From assembly GCA_913048435.1 (NCBI GenBank), contig CAJWWC010000011.1, forward strand, positions 1 through 37,189: a stretch of DNA of 37,189 nt. The letters are read 5' to 3'. Under the pieces are notes generated by a model. It did no database searches and was not told where the DNA came from. It saw only the letters and a list, made by a program, of their open reading frames with translations. Origin of the DNA: an uncultured Flavobacteriales bacterium (GTDB lineage: Bacteria > Bacteroidota > Bacteroidia > Flavobacteriales > UBA7312). The position numbers and the translations under genes were made by a program. Below are positions 16,467 through 25,933 of the stretch, piece after piece (the first letter of the stretch is position 1; every line of letters begins with the position of its first letter).

Positions 16467-17717
16467 GTGAGTATTAAGGAACTACATAAAATATTCTTAA
16501 ATTCATCTGGAGTCTCTACTGATACAAGACAAATTAAATTGAACAGTATTTTCTTTGCTTTAAAAGGGAAAAAATTCGATGGTAATAAATATGCAAAAAA
16601 AGCTTTAGAAAAAGGAGCCTGTTTTGCTGTTATTGATAATGAAAAATATTATCTTAATGATAAGTATATACTAGTCAAAGATGTGCTCACTTGTTTACAA
16701 AAACTTAGTAAATACCATATAAATAAAATAAACTGTCCTGTTCTAGGAATTACTGGCACTAATGGAAAAACTACTACGAAAGAGCTTATAACTGCAATAA
16801 TTGAAAAAAAATATAAAACTATTTCAACTAAAGGTAATTTAAATAATCATATTGGTGTACCCCTAACTTTACTTAATGTAAATCATGAAACTGAATTTGT
16901 GATAGTTGAAATGGGAGCTAACCATATAAATGAAATTGAATTTTTATGTGGATTAGCTCAAATTAATTTTGGTCTAATTACTAATATTGGAAAAGCGCAT
17001 TTAGAAGGTTTTAAGAGTATTGTAGGTGTTACAAAAGCTAAAAAGGAGCTCTACGATTACATCAAAAAAAATAAAGGAATTTTGTTTGTTAACGCTAAAG
17101 ACAAATTACTGATGTCAATTTCAGAAAATATCAACCGTATATTGTACAATAGAAAAAAACAAGACAAAAGTAATTCTACATTCGCAGAAGTTATAATTAA
17201 TGATTACAAAATATCCTCTCAACTAATAGGAGATTATAATAAAACTAATATTTTAGCTGCTTGTGAAGTTGGAATTTATTTTGGAATAAGTATAGAAAAA
17301 ATTAAAGAAGCTATAGAAAGCTACTCACCCTCAAATAATCGCTCACAACTTCTAAAAACATCAAAAAATACTATTTTTTTGGACGCATATAATGCCAATC
17401 CAAGTAGTATGTCTGAGGCTGTAAAAGCATTTAAAAAAATAAAACATAATAGTAAATTATTTATTCTGGGTGATATGCTTGAGCTTGGAAATAAATCTTT
17501 GACCGAACATCAAACTATTATCGATATTCTACCCCAGGATACTCAAAATGTCATATTAGTTGGTCATGAATTCAATAAATGTGAGCATAATTTTAAACAC
17601 TTTTTAAATGCTCAAGATGTAGTTAATTGGATTGAAAAGAACCCAATCCAAGATATGTTTATATTAATCAAAGCCTCAAGAGGAATAAAACTTGAAATAT
17701 TAAAACAAGTTCTTTAA
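16467..17717 (+). CDS. murF: UDP-MurNAc-tripeptide:D-alanyl-D-alanine ligase MurF
   Basis: MurF adds D-Ala-D-Ala to the UDP-MurNAc tripeptide, the last cytoplasmic step of the peptidoglycan precursor. The protein has 416 residues. The N-terminal domain includes SSGVSTDTR (13-21) and FALKGKKFDGN. The ATP loop GITGTNGKTTTKE is at 94-106. The C-terminal ligase domain includes LDAYNANPSSM and ILGDMLELG. The start is a GTG: there is no in-frame ATG near the conserved N-terminus, and the reading before it runs into the gldJ terminator, so it cannot start earlier. Its stop overlaps the stop of the convergent Wzz-like gene in a shared TTAA. A TAATTTTA box at 16427-16434 could be a promoter that would put the hairpin into the murF leader. 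Confidence 0.93.
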   Translation: MSIKELHKIFLNSSGVSTDTRQIKLNSIFFALKGKKFDGNKYAKKALEKGACFAVIDNEKYYLNDKYILVKDVLTCLQKLSKYHINKINCPVLGITGTNGKTTTKELITAIIEKKYKTISTKGNLNNHIGVPLTLLNVNHETEFVIVEMGANHINEIEFLCGLAQINFGLITNIGKAHLEGFKSIVGVTKAKKELYDYIKKNKGILFVNAKDKLLMSISENINRILYNRKKQDKSNSTFAEVIINDYKISSQLIGDYNKTNILAACEVGIYFGISIEKIKEAIESYSPSNNRSQLLKTSKNTIFLDAYNANPSSMSEAVKAFKKIKHNSKLFILGDMLELGNKSLTEHQTIIDILPQDTQNVILVGHEFNKCEHNFKHFLNAQDVVNWIEKNPIQDMFILIKASRGIKLEILKQVL

Positions 17718-18766
17718 CTCATCTCATCGCTTATTATTTTATTAATAATTAAACTTATAGAACACACTACAAAACCTAAAACTGAAAACAAAATAAATGC
17801 TAAAAAAACTGGTAATTCATTAACTTTTAATGGCAGAGTTGGCGTGTCAATAATATTTAATAACGGCTTATTATTTAATAAAGTAAATTTTGAGACTTCT
17901 AAATTTTTGACTATTTCGCCATACATAATATTTAAAATCTCAACATCTCTTTTTAATCTTATTTCATTAATCAAGCCTTTGGCACGTTGAACACCAAAAT
18001 TAGCATCTTTGTAAGAAGCATATTTATATTCGGCATTTTTTAGTTCAAGAAGAACAGAATCTGCTCTCAAAGAAAGAAAATCTAAAGTATTTTTAGACTT
18101 TGCTGTTTGAAAAATAGTATAATATTCTTCTAATTTATGAGCAAGAGACTCAATCATTAACTTAGCAAAATCTTCATTTTTGGAAACACACGAAATTTTA
18201 ATAATATTACTTTCGTTCTCAATACTGGTAGAAATATTACCCTCAGTTAGATTTATGAACGCCAATCCAATAATACTATCATGCTGTAAAGTGAAATCTT
18301 CTCTGTTTGGACTAAAATATAAATTCTCGATATTAGTTCCAATCCAATTTTTTCTTAAATCATTGAATGCTATGTGATGATTAATCAGTAAATCTTCTTT
18401 ACCATCTATGACTCCTTTTTTTAAAAGTGCTTCTTCGACAACTCTTCTAGAGGTTATAATTTCTTGAATGTTTGTTTGACTAAATGTACCATTGGATGTA
18501 CTACCTAAATTAAATCCAAACTGACTAGCCATTCCAGAAATAACTCCTAATCCCGCAGACTCTTGGGCCTCATCAATTACAAAAGTTAAATGAGCTTCAT
18601 AGGTTTCTTTTTTAAAATAAGCATATACACTACCCAAAAGACCAAAAATAACTGATACGCCAATTATCAGCAGTTTTTTTTGCCATAATAACTTCTTGAT
18701 ACTCAAAAACTGTAAAATAACATCCTTAAGTCTTAAATCGTCATATTTTACGCTAGGAATACTCAT
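17714..18766 (-). CDS. Wzz-type polysaccharide chain-length/co-polymerase protein
   Basis: The protein has the architecture of inner-membrane polysaccharide co-polymerases, which set the chain length of, or help export, O-antigen, capsule or exopolysaccharide. It has 350 residues: one membrane helix near 31-51, a long periplasmic region with predicted helices between about 190 and 300, and a second helix at about 319-342, followed by a short cytoplasmic tail. There is no C-terminal tyrosine-kinase domain, so it is of the kinase-less type. It begins four bases after the Wza-like gene, making a natural export pair. The motif match is by architecture and N-terminal domain style, so the exact polysaccharide is unknown. 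Confidence 0.85.
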   Translation of the reverse strand: MSIPSVKYDDLRLKDVILQFLSIKKLLWQKKLLIIGVSVIFGLLGSVYAYFKKETYEAHLTFVIDEAQESAGLGVISGMASQFGFNLGSTSNGTFSQTNIQEIITSRRVVEEALLKKGVIDGKEDLLINHHIAFNDLRKNWIGTNIENLYFSPNREDFTLQHDSIIGLAFINLTEGNISTSIENESNIIKISCVSKNEDFAKLMIESLAHKLEEYYTIFQTAKSKNTLDFLSLRADSVLLELKNAEYKYASYKDANFGVQRAKGLINEIRLKRDVEILNIMYGEIVKNLEVSKFTLLNNKPLLNIIDTPTLPLKVNELPVFLAFILFSVLGFVVCSISLIINKIISDEMS

Positions 18767-18770
18767 AAAT

Positions 18771-21272
18771 TTATTGTTGTCTTGAAAGATAAAGAATATA
18801 TAAAGAAGCTAAAGCTGAAATCTTAGTCACTGTACTTTCTAAGACCTTTGTCCAATCTACAGGCTCAGGTTTTTGGCGTTTGATTTTTATGTCTTCTGTC
18901 AATTTAATGGTTGAGCCCATTTCTACTCGAGGGTACAATATAAACAAACCAAAATCTTTTGCTTTGGCAACTTTTCCAGAGGGCGAAATAACTAGGGTAT
19001 TTTCTTTTATATTATGTTTTGTAAAGCCTCCAGCATAATTATTGATGTAGTAGTTAGCTCTTCTATCCAAATGTGGTACGGAAATAGATGATTGGTCAAA
19101 ATTAGATAATGCTCCGGTTATATTAATCAAATCTTGTTTGGCTGAAACATGAATACTATCTCTATCGTTAAGAACTATATTATATTTAGAGTTTTTGTAC
19201 TTCATTGCTTTCTTTAACTCCAAATGCACGGGAATAAATTTTTCAATGTAAGATTTTTCAACTTTATTTATTTTATCTTTTTCTTCATTCAAAGGAAGAA
19301 TTTGAACGAATTCTCCTTCAGAGAAAAATCCATTAATAATTTCTTTATCATCTTCATAAAAATCTATCTCATTATCTGGAATTTCTTCAACTTTCATATA
19401 TCGATACATTTTAACGGCATTCATGTCAGCACTAACTTTCAACCCTCCAGCACGCATAATAACTTCGGCTATAGTTTCATCTTTAGACAATAATGAATAG
19501 ACTCCTGGAAATTGTACCTCCCCAGCTATTACAATAGTTCTTACTTTTTGATAATCTGGATTAACTCTTACAGCGACCTGGTCGTAGGGTTCTAAAGCAA
19601 AATTTAAAGCCTCATCACTTAAATCTCCATCATTAGAAATATTAAATGATCTAACTAAAGCTCTTTTAGACTTGATTTGATTTATTTCTGCATCATAATC
19701 TACTATCCTAGAAATATCAATTTTAGCACCAGAAGCTTTTTGTGATAAACCGCCAGCCATTGTTAATAAATCAGATAAGGTAATACCCTCTCCAAAAGAA
19801 AATGTATTAGGTAATCTTACTGAACCAGAAATTGTAATCTCAAAATTGTCCATGAAATCTCTTTTGGACAAAAAGAATAACTCATCATACTCTTGAATTA
19901 AAATATTAGATTCTGAAGTTGGCTCTTGAACAATGTTTGCAATATCAACAATAATATAATCCTTGGTGTAATCTTCAGATGTTCTGACTAAATAAGCTGA
20001 CTCCAAAAATAAATCATTTGATAATGAATTAGACTTTAAAATCATATCGTAAATTCTTTCACCCTCAGAGAATTGATACTCGCCAGAAATACCAGTCGAT
20101 GAATTGACATAAACCAAATCTGTTGGGATACCTTGAATGCTGTTTACTAAAATTTCATCACCGTTTAATAAGCTTAAATTATCAGCTCCAACTTCGTCAA
20201 CAGTTATAGTTTTTATAGAGTTATTATCTATTCTTTTAACTGTTATTCCATTTTTATAAGCCATTTTGGTGAATCCTCCCGCATATTTTATCAAATCTGT
20301 TAACTTATCACCAGATTTAACTTCGTAAGTATACGGTCTATTTACTTCTCCTTTTAAATCAACCACATTTGCAGCCATTGGAATATAAAGATAATCGTTG
20401 TTTTGCATAAACAAATCTTGAGAAACACTTGGGTCAAATAAAAATTTATAAACGTCTAATGAATCTATGGTTTTGCCATCTCTCATTAAGTATATATTTC
20501 TGACTGACCCTATTTGACTAGGACCTCCTGCTGCAACTAAAGCATTGAATGCAGTGTTTGTAGCCGGTATAGAATATGAACCCGGATTAAAGACTTCTCC
20601 AATAATATTTACAGAAATGACTCTTGAATAATTTAATGTTAAATCAAATTGAGACTTTTTTAAATCAAAAAAAGAATTCATGCGATTTCTCACTAAAGAT
20701 TTGACAGTTTTAAGATTTTTTGATGCAACATAAATTCGTCCTGCTATTCGAGAATTAATATATCCACTTTCACTTACTGTAACAACCTCGCTGTGTTCAG
20801 CAAGACCCCAGATTGAAATAGTTAACTCATCATTTTCTGCTATAAGATAATTATCTGGTGCTTGATTGTCATAAGCTTTTGAAAAAAAGGATATTGAGTT
20901 ATTTCTAAAAAAATTTTGACCAAAGATTTTAGCTGAAGGATAAATAATTGAATCATTCAAATCAAATAAAGAGTCACTCATTGAATCATAAAATAAATCC
21001 GATTGAATTAGATTAGTTTCTGAAGATATTGTGTCTATATAATTAGGGTTGTACTTACCTCTTTGAAATTTATAATCCATAGCTTCAATAATTTCCTCCT
21101 CTGAAAGACCCATTTGTTTTAAAATGTCCTCGCTGGGAATATCAGATGGGTTTATGTCGCTAGCTTTGATATTGGATGGTATAAATCTCATGTACTTATT
21201 CATCTGCTCGTCATTTTGTGCATAGACAGTGAATGAAATTAAACATGCTATTAGAACTAAAAAATTTTTCAT
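18771..21272 (-). CDS. Wza-like polysaccharide export protein with multiple SLBB domains
   Basis: This is a secreted or outer-membrane export channel component for surface polysaccharide. It is long (833 residues) compared with Wza itself (about 380). A signal peptide covers residues 1-18 (ending VYAQ). A poly-export domain follows near 140-205 (ENDELTISIWG). There are then about five SLBB repeats, each opening with a strand such as IIGEVFNPGSYS, LKGEVNRPYTY, ISGSVRLPNTF or IAGEVQFPGVYS and closing with AGG. The C-terminus ends in a hydrophobic helix (about 810-829) that could cross the outer membrane as in Wza. The multi-SLBB form is usual in Bacteroidota. There is no lipobox cysteine. The kinase-less Wzz-like gene follows four bases downstream. 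No glycosyltransferase gene is nearby. Confidence 0.87.
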   Translation of the reverse strand: MKNFLVLIACLISFTVYAQNDEQMNKYMRFIPSNIKASDINPSDIPSEDILKQMGLSEEEIIEAMDYKFQRGKYNPNYIDTISSETNLIQSDLFYDSMSDSLFDLNDSIIYPSAKIFGQNFFRNNSISFFSKAYDNQAPDNYLIAENDELTISIWGLAEHSEVVTVSESGYINSRIAGRIYVASKNLKTVKSLVRNRMNSFFDLKKSQFDLTLNYSRVISVNIIGEVFNPGSYSIPATNTAFNALVAAGGPSQIGSVRNIYLMRDGKTIDSLDVYKFLFDPSVSQDLFMQNNDYLYIPMAANVVDLKGEVNRPYTYEVKSGDKLTDLIKYAGGFTKMAYKNGITVKRIDNNSIKTITVDEVGADNLSLLNGDEILVNSIQGIPTDLVYVNSSTGISGEYQFSEGERIYDMILKSNSLSNDLFLESAYLVRTSEDYTKDYIIVDIANIVQEPTSESNILIQEYDELFFLSKRDFMDNFEITISGSVRLPNTFSFGEGITLSDLLTMAGGLSQKASGAKIDISRIVDYDAEINQIKSKRALVRSFNISNDGDLSDEALNFALEPYDQVAVRVNPDYQKVRTIVIAGEVQFPGVYSLLSKDETIAEVIMRAGGLKVSADMNAVKMYRYMKVEEIPDNEIDFYEDDKEIINGFFSEGEFVQILPLNEEKDKINKVEKSYIEKFIPVHLELKKAMKYKNSKYNIVLNDRDSIHVSAKQDLINITGALSNFDQSSISVPHLDRRANYYINNYAGGFTKHNIKENTLVISPSGKVAKAKDFGLFILYPRVEMGSTIKLTEDIKIKRQKPEPVDWTKVLESTVTKISALASLYILYLSRQQ

Positions 21273-21306
21273 ATTAAATCTAAATATTTTTTTAAAATTT
21301 TATTTT

Positions 21307-22446
21307 TTATTTTAAAATAGAACGAGAAATAACAATACGTTGTATTTCGGAAGTACCTTCATAAATTTGAGTGATTTTTGCATCTCTCATTAAACGTTCC
21401 ACGTGATATTCTTTAACAAAACCATAACCACCATGTATTTGAACAGCCTCAGTAGTTGTTTTCATTGCTACTTCTGAAGCAAATACCTTTGCCATGGCAC
21501 TTTCTTTATCAAATTTTTTGTTATTGTCTTTTAACCATGCTGACTTTAAACATAATAATCGCGCAGCTTCAATCTCGGTAGCCATATCAGCAAGCTTAAA
21601 AGCAATGCTCTGATGCTTACTAATTTCTTTTCCAAAAGCTTTACGTTGTGTTGAATATTTTAGTGATAACTCATATGCACCTGAAGCAATACCTAATGCT
21701 TGAGCGGCTATGCCGATTCTGCCTCCCGACAATGTTGACATTGCAAATTTAAACCCAAATCCGTTTTCACCGATCCTATTTTTTTTTGGTATTTTAACAT
21801 CATTAAATAAAATAGAGTGAGTATCTGAGCCTCTAATTCCTAATTTATTTTCCTTAAGACCAACTTCAAAACCTTGCATTCCTTTTTCAACAATTAAGGC
21901 ATTAATACCTCGGTGTCCCTTTTCAGGATTAGTTTGCGCAATAACTAAATATACAGATGCACTATTTCCATTTGTAATCCAATTTTTAGTGCCATTTAAT
22001 AAGTAATGGTCACCCATATCAACAGCCGTAGTTTGCTGAGAGGTGGCATCACTACCAGCCTCGGGTTCCGACAAACAAAATGCACCTATAATTTCACCTT
22101 TAGCTAATGGAACTAAATATTTTTGTTTTTGTTCTTCAGTTCCATATTTTTCTATCCCCCAACATACCAAAGAATTATTTACTGAAACAACTACTGATGT
22201 AGAAGCATCAATTTTAGAAAGCTCCTCCATTGCCAAAACATATGAAACAGTATCCATTCCAGAACCTCCATACTTTGGATCAACCATCATTCCCATAAAA
22301 CCCAAGTCAGCTAATTTCTTAATTTGTTCAGCTGGAAAAGTTTGGTTTTCATCTCTTTCAATGACTCCAGGAAGCAGCTCTGTATTTGCAAAATCTCTAG
22401 CTGCATCACGTATCATAATATGTTCTTCAGTAAAATTAAAGTTCAT
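21307..22446 (-). CDS. Acyl-CoA dehydrogenase (short-chain/butyryl type)
   Basis: This FAD enzyme introduces a trans-2 double bond into acyl-CoA in fatty-acid or branched-chain amino-acid breakdown. The protein has 379 residues, standard for the family. The N-terminal helical domain includes FPAEQIKKLADLGFMGM. The middle beta domain has the FCLSEPEAGSDA motif (about 128-139) and NGTKNWITNG. The C-terminal domain carries GGYGFVKEYHVERLMRDAKI and the catalytic glutamate E363 in IYEGTSEIQR. Placement of the base in this position fits short- and medium-chain enzymes rather than isovaleryl-CoA dehydrogenase. The closest Bacteroidota relatives are usually called butyryl-CoA dehydrogenase, but substrate range cannot be read from sequence. 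It has its own -7 box and lies upstream of the Wza/Wzz pair. Confidence 0.9.
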   Translation of the reverse strand: MNFNFTEEHIMIRDAARDFANTELLPGVIERDENQTFPAEQIKKLADLGFMGMMVDPKYGGSGMDTVSYVLAMEELSKIDASTSVVVSVNNSLVCWGIEKYGTEEQKQKYLVPLAKGEIIGAFCLSEPEAGSDATSQQTTAVDMGDHYLLNGTKNWITNGNSASVYLVIAQTNPEKGHRGINALIVEKGMQGFEVGLKENKLGIRGSDTHSILFNDVKIPKKNRIGENGFGFKFAMSTLSGGRIGIAAQALGIASGAYELSLKYSTQRKAFGKEISKHQSIAFKLADMATEIEAARLLCLKSAWLKDNNKKFDKESAMAKVFASEVAMKTTTEAVQIHGGYGFVKEYHVERLMRDAKITQIYEGTSEIQRIVISRSILK

Positions 22447-22472
22447 TTGCGTAGTTAGTTTAAATTTGAACT

Positions 22473-22480
22473 CAAAAATA
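22473..22480 (-). promoter_or_regulatory. Putative -7 box of the acyl-CoA dehydrogenase gene (TATTTTTG)
   Basis: The minus strand reads TATTTTTG, exact to TAnnTTTG, 26 bases before the ATG at 22446, in the 53-base gap shared with the divergent anmK. No -33 element is clear. Confidence 0.45.
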
Positions 22481-22499
22481 GTCTTTTTAGCTTAAAAAT

Positions 22500-23558
22500 A
22501 TGAGTTTTTATAAACAGTACAATGTTATTGGACTTATGTCAGGCACTTCTTTAGATGGAGTAGATCTTGCTTTTGTTAACTTTTATCACGACAAAAAAAA
22601 TTGGAAATATCAATTAGGCGAATGTCAAACGATTCCGTATGATGAAAAATGGAAGAAACAATTGAAAGAATTACGCCACAAATCAATAAATGAAATAAAT
22701 GATTTTAGTAAACTATATGCAATTTATTTATCTAAATTAATAAGTGATTTTACAAAAAAAAATAAATTAAAAGTTGATTTAATAAGTTCGCACGGGCACA
22801 CAATTTTACATCAGCCTGATCAAGGAATAACATTACAAATTGGTGATGGAAAAATAATAAATACTCATATGAATATTCCAGTTGTCTGCGATTTTAGAAT
22901 TTTGGATGTAAAACTTGGAGGTCAAGGTGCCCCTCTTGTTCCAATAGGAGACGAATTACTTTTTAGCGATTATGATTATTGTCTAAATCTGGGTGGATTT
23001 AGTAATTTTTCATTTAAAAATGGTGGACTGAGAAAAGCCTATGATATTTGCCCTGTAAATATCATTTTAAACATGTACGCCAATAAATTGAATAAAGAGT
23101 TTGACGATGAAGGTAAAATTGCTATGGGTGGCTGTGTAAACTTAAAACTTTTGAAAGAACTAAATAATTTAAGCTATTACAAACAGTTACCTCCTAAATC
23201 TTTAGCGGTAGAATGGCTGACAACAAATTTTCTTCCAATAATTGTAAAATATAATGATAGTATTCCAAATGTTGTTAGAACATTAGTCGAACATATATCC
23301 ATTCAAATTTCAAATTGTATTAAATCAGGTCAATGTTTAGTTACTGGAGGTGGTGCGTATAATAATTTTCTAATGCAAAGAATAATTAATAATTCTAAAG
23401 CAAATTTTGTGATACCGGAAAAAAAATTAATAGAATATAAAGAAGCTATGATTTTTGGGTTTTTGGGCGTTCTAAGATTAGAAAAACAAATTAATTGCTT
23501 GGCTTCAGTAACTGGAGCTAAAATGAATTCAATAGTAGGCAATCACTTTACTCAATAA
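22500..23558 (+). CDS. anmK: Anhydro-N-acetylmuramic acid kinase AnmK
   Basis: AnmK opens and phosphorylates 1,6-anhydro-MurNAc released by lytic transglycosylases, giving MurNAc-6-phosphate for cell-wall recycling. The protein has 352 residues. Visible are the N-terminal phosphate-binding segment GLMSGTSLDGVD (about 11-22), the SHGHTILHQP motif (about 95-104), the central NLGGFSNFSF (about 163-172) and the C-terminal TGGGAYNNFLM. It is the first gene of the plus-strand run that continues to folC and diverges from the acyl-CoA dehydrogenase gene. The next start follows after 31 bases. Confidence 0.95.
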   Translation: MSFYKQYNVIGLMSGTSLDGVDLAFVNFYHDKKNWKYQLGECQTIPYDEKWKKQLKELRHKSINEINDFSKLYAIYLSKLISDFTKKNKLKVDLISSHGHTILHQPDQGITLQIGDGKIINTHMNIPVVCDFRILDVKLGGQGAPLVPIGDELLFSDYDYCLNLGGFSNFSFKNGGLRKAYDICPVNIILNMYANKLNKEFDDEGKIAMGGCVNLKLLKELNNLSYYKQLPPKSLAVEWLTTNFLPIIVKYNDSIPNVVRTLVEHISIQISNCIKSGQCLVTGGGAYNNFLMQRIINNSKANFVIPEKKLIEYKEAMIFGFLGVLRLEKQINCLASVTGAKMNSIVGNHFTQ

Positions 23559-23563
23559 ATAAT

Positions 23564-23571
23564 TACTTTTG
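23564..23571 (+). promoter_or_regulatory. Putative -7 box before the amino-acid dehydrogenase gene (TACTTTTG)
   Basis: TACTTTTG is an exact TAnnTTTG match in the short gap after anmK, 18 bases before the ATG at 23590. It suggests an internal promoter of the plus-strand run. The -33 position shows no TTTG. Confidence 0.45.
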
Positions 23572-23589
23572 CTGAAATATAAATTCAAA

Positions 23590-24816
23590 ATGAAAAAATT
23601 ATTAAGCCAATACGAAAACAAAGAACCCGAGATTGTTTTTGAATGGAACGATACCCAAACTGAAGCTAGAGGATGGGTTGTAATAAATTCATTAAGAGGT
23701 GGTGCTGCTGGAGGTGGAACAAGAATGAGACAAGGATTAAATAAACACGAAGTTATTTCATTGGCAAAAACAATGGAAGTTAAGTTTACAATAGCAGGAC
23801 CAGCAATAGGAGGCGCGAAATCTGGGATAGATTTTGACCCTAAAGATCCTAGAAAGAAAGATGTTTTAAAACGCTGGTATGCCGCAATTACTCCACTTTT
23901 AAAAAATTACTATGGCACTGGAGGCGACTTAAATATTGATGAAATTAATGAAGTGATACCCATAACACTAAATTTAGGAGTAGAGCATCCTCAAGAGGGG
24001 GTATTTAATGGTCATTTTAAACCTTCTTTATCTCAGAAAAAAAATATCATCAAACAACTACAACATGGAGTAATGTTGAAAATAACTAACCCTAGCTTAA
24101 CCCCTGAAGTTTCAAAAAAATACACCGTTGCTGATATGATCACTGGTTATGGGGTATCTGAAGCTGTTTACCACTTTTATTGTTTTCACAATAGAAATTT
24201 AAATAGAAAAAAAGTAATTATTCAAGGTTGGGGAAACGTCGGCTCTGCTACAGCATTTTATTTAGCAGCACATGGTGCTAAAATTGTTGGAATCATCGAC
24301 CAAAATGGAGGGCTAATAAATGAAAATGGTTTTTCATTTGATGAGATAGTTAAGTTATTTAACAATAAAAAGGGGAATAAACTATCAACAAACAATATGC
24401 TTTCCTTCGACGAAATTAATTCACAAATATGGGATATTAATCATGAAATATTCATTCCTGCAGCTGCATCAAGACTCATAACAAAAAATCATTTAGATAG
24501 AATGATTTCTGCAGGGTTAAAAGTTATATCTTGCGGATCAAATGTTCCTTTTGCGGATAAAGAAATATTCTTTGGTAAAATAGGAGAATTTGCCGACAAA
24601 AAGATCAGTGTTATACCTGACTTTATTGCCAACAGTGGTATGGCCCGTGTTTTTGCATATCTCATGAATCCAAATGTAGAAATGACTGATAATGCTATTT
24701 TTGAAGATGTTTCATCTAATATCTATGAAGCCTTAAAAAAAACACATCAAATAAATTCATCAAAAGTAAATATTTCAAAAACCGCCTTTGAAATCGCACT
24801 TAACCAACTCATTTAA
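23590..24816 (+). CDS. Glu/Leu/Phe/Val-type amino-acid dehydrogenase
   Basis: This is an NAD(P)-dependent oxidative deaminase of the Glu/Leu/Phe/Val dehydrogenase superfamily, acting in the cytoplasm between amino acids and 2-oxo acids. From the ATG at 23590 it has 408 residues. The dimerisation and substrate domain holds LRGGAAGGGTRM (35-46), a substrate lysine K65 and the catalytic lysine K77 in GGAKSGID. The Rossmann domain shows GWGNVGSATAFYLA from about residue 214. An in-frame TTG upstream was not chosen because it overlaps the -7 box at 23564. Substrate preference is not evident: the sequence has an extended middle section and is not a textbook leucine dehydrogenase or glutamate dehydrogenase. 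The mscS-like gene follows five bases later. Confidence 0.88.
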   Translation: MKKLLSQYENKEPEIVFEWNDTQTEARGWVVINSLRGGAAGGGTRMRQGLNKHEVISLAKTMEVKFTIAGPAIGGAKSGIDFDPKDPRKKDVLKRWYAAITPLLKNYYGTGGDLNIDEINEVIPITLNLGVEHPQEGVFNGHFKPSLSQKKNIIKQLQHGVMLKITNPSLTPEVSKKYTVADMITGYGVSEAVYHFYCFHNRNLNRKKVIIQGWGNVGSATAFYLAAHGAKIVGIIDQNGGLINENGFSFDEIVKLFNNKKGNKLSTNNMLSFDEINSQIWDINHEIFIPAAASRLITKNHLDRMISAGLKVISCGSNVPFADKEIFFGKIGEFADKKISVIPDFIANSGMARVFAYLMNPNVEMTDNAIFEDVSSNIYEALKKTHQINSSKVNISKTAFEIALNQLI

Positions 24817-24821
24817 AGAAT

Positions 24822-25913
24822 ATGGACTTTCAAGAAATTTTACACCAACAATTTTTAGGCAATTCATTTGAAAAATATTGCTGGTTTTCAGCTTTTACAT
24901 TATTCGGATTGATTTTTAAGCGAATCATATCAAAATACCTAAGCCGTTTCATATACAAAGTACTAAATCGTGATGATTCCATTGATATCAAGACTTTTGA
25001 TGAATTACTAATAAAACCAATAGGGTTTTTTGTATTACTAATGTTTATTTATTTAGGCTCACTCAACATTGTATTTCCTCAAGAACTGAATTTTGGAACT
25101 AATGACTTTAACATCAATCTAATACTAGTTAAAGTATTTAGCATTGTCGTATTGTTTTCTATTGCTAAAATTGCATTACGCTTTGTAGATTATTTTGGAA
25201 TTGTTTTTTTAAATAAAGCTAAAAATACTAAAAGTAAAATGGACGACCAATTAATACCTTTTGCTATAGAATTGGGAAAAATTGTCGTTTATATCGTCTT
25301 ATTTTTTGTTTTGTTAAGTAAAATATTTGATATTGACGTTACCGCCTTAGCTGCAGGTGTTGGTATTGGTGGAATAGCAATTGCTATGGCTTCGAAGGAG
25401 AGTTTAGAAAATTTACTAGGCTCATTTACGATATTTTTTGACAAACCCTTCTTAGTAGGTGACTTAGTATCAACGGGAAGTATTACAGGCACAGTAGAAA
25501 AAGTAGGATTTCGTTCAACTCGAATTCGTACTTTTGACAAAAGTATTGTTACCGTTCCCAATAAAAATATGATATCTGTTGAACTTGACAATTTGGGGAA
25601 GAGAAAAGTAAGGCGAGCAAGATTCTATGTAGGTTTAACATATGATACCACTATTGACCAAATGAAAAAAGTAGTCAATGAAATCGAAATTTTAATTAAC
25701 GATCATCCCAGAACTGACAAAGAAGGAAGAGTAAAATTCCAAGAATTTGGAGCAAGCTCACTTGATATAATGGTTTTATACTACGTCAATTCAACAAAAT
25801 GGGACGATTTTATAGATGTTAAAGAAGATATCAACTTTAAAATAATGGAAATAGTAATGAATAACAATTGTGAGTTTGCTTTTCCATCTACTACTGTATA
25901 TTTGCAAAAATAA
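24822..25913 (+). CDS. MscS-family mechanosensitive channel
   Basis: This is a small-conductance mechanosensitive channel of the inner membrane that releases solutes on sudden osmotic downshift. The protein has 363 residues. Membrane helices lie near 18-34, 66-84, 100-124 and 150-169. The pore-lining helix at about 174-200 has the Ala/Gly-rich pattern AAGVGIGGIAIAMASKE and is followed by NLLGSFTIFFDKPFLVGDLV, the family signature. A cytoplasmic beta and alpha/beta vestibule fills the C-terminus. It follows the amino-acid dehydrogenase gene by five bases and precedes nhaD by 20, so it is co-transcribed with them, a grouping consistent with osmotic and salt handling. Confidence 0.93.
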   Translation: MDFQEILHQQFLGNSFEKYCWFSAFTLFGLIFKRIISKYLSRFIYKVLNRDDSIDIKTFDELLIKPIGFFVLLMFIYLGSLNIVFPQELNFGTNDFNINLILVKVFSIVVLFSIAKIALRFVDYFGIVFLNKAKNTKSKMDDQLIPFAIELGKIVVYIVLFFVLLSKIFDIDVTALAAGVGIGGIAIAMASKESLENLLGSFTIFFDKPFLVGDLVSTGSITGTVEKVGFRSTRIRTFDKSIVTVPNKNMISVELDNLGKRKVRRARFYVGLTYDTTIDQMKKVVNEIEILINDHPRTDKEGRVKFQEFGASSLDIMVLYYVNSTKWDDFIDVKEDINFKIMEIVMNNNCEFAFPSTTVYLQK

Positions 25914-25933
25914 ATTAATCAAAAGAAAAATCA

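Noticed and set aside
22043-22495. 150-codon plus-strand frame opposite the acyl-CoA dehydrogenase gene
   Set aside because: It is antisense to a strongly conserved enzyme and has Ser/Ile-rich composition typical of a shadow frame.
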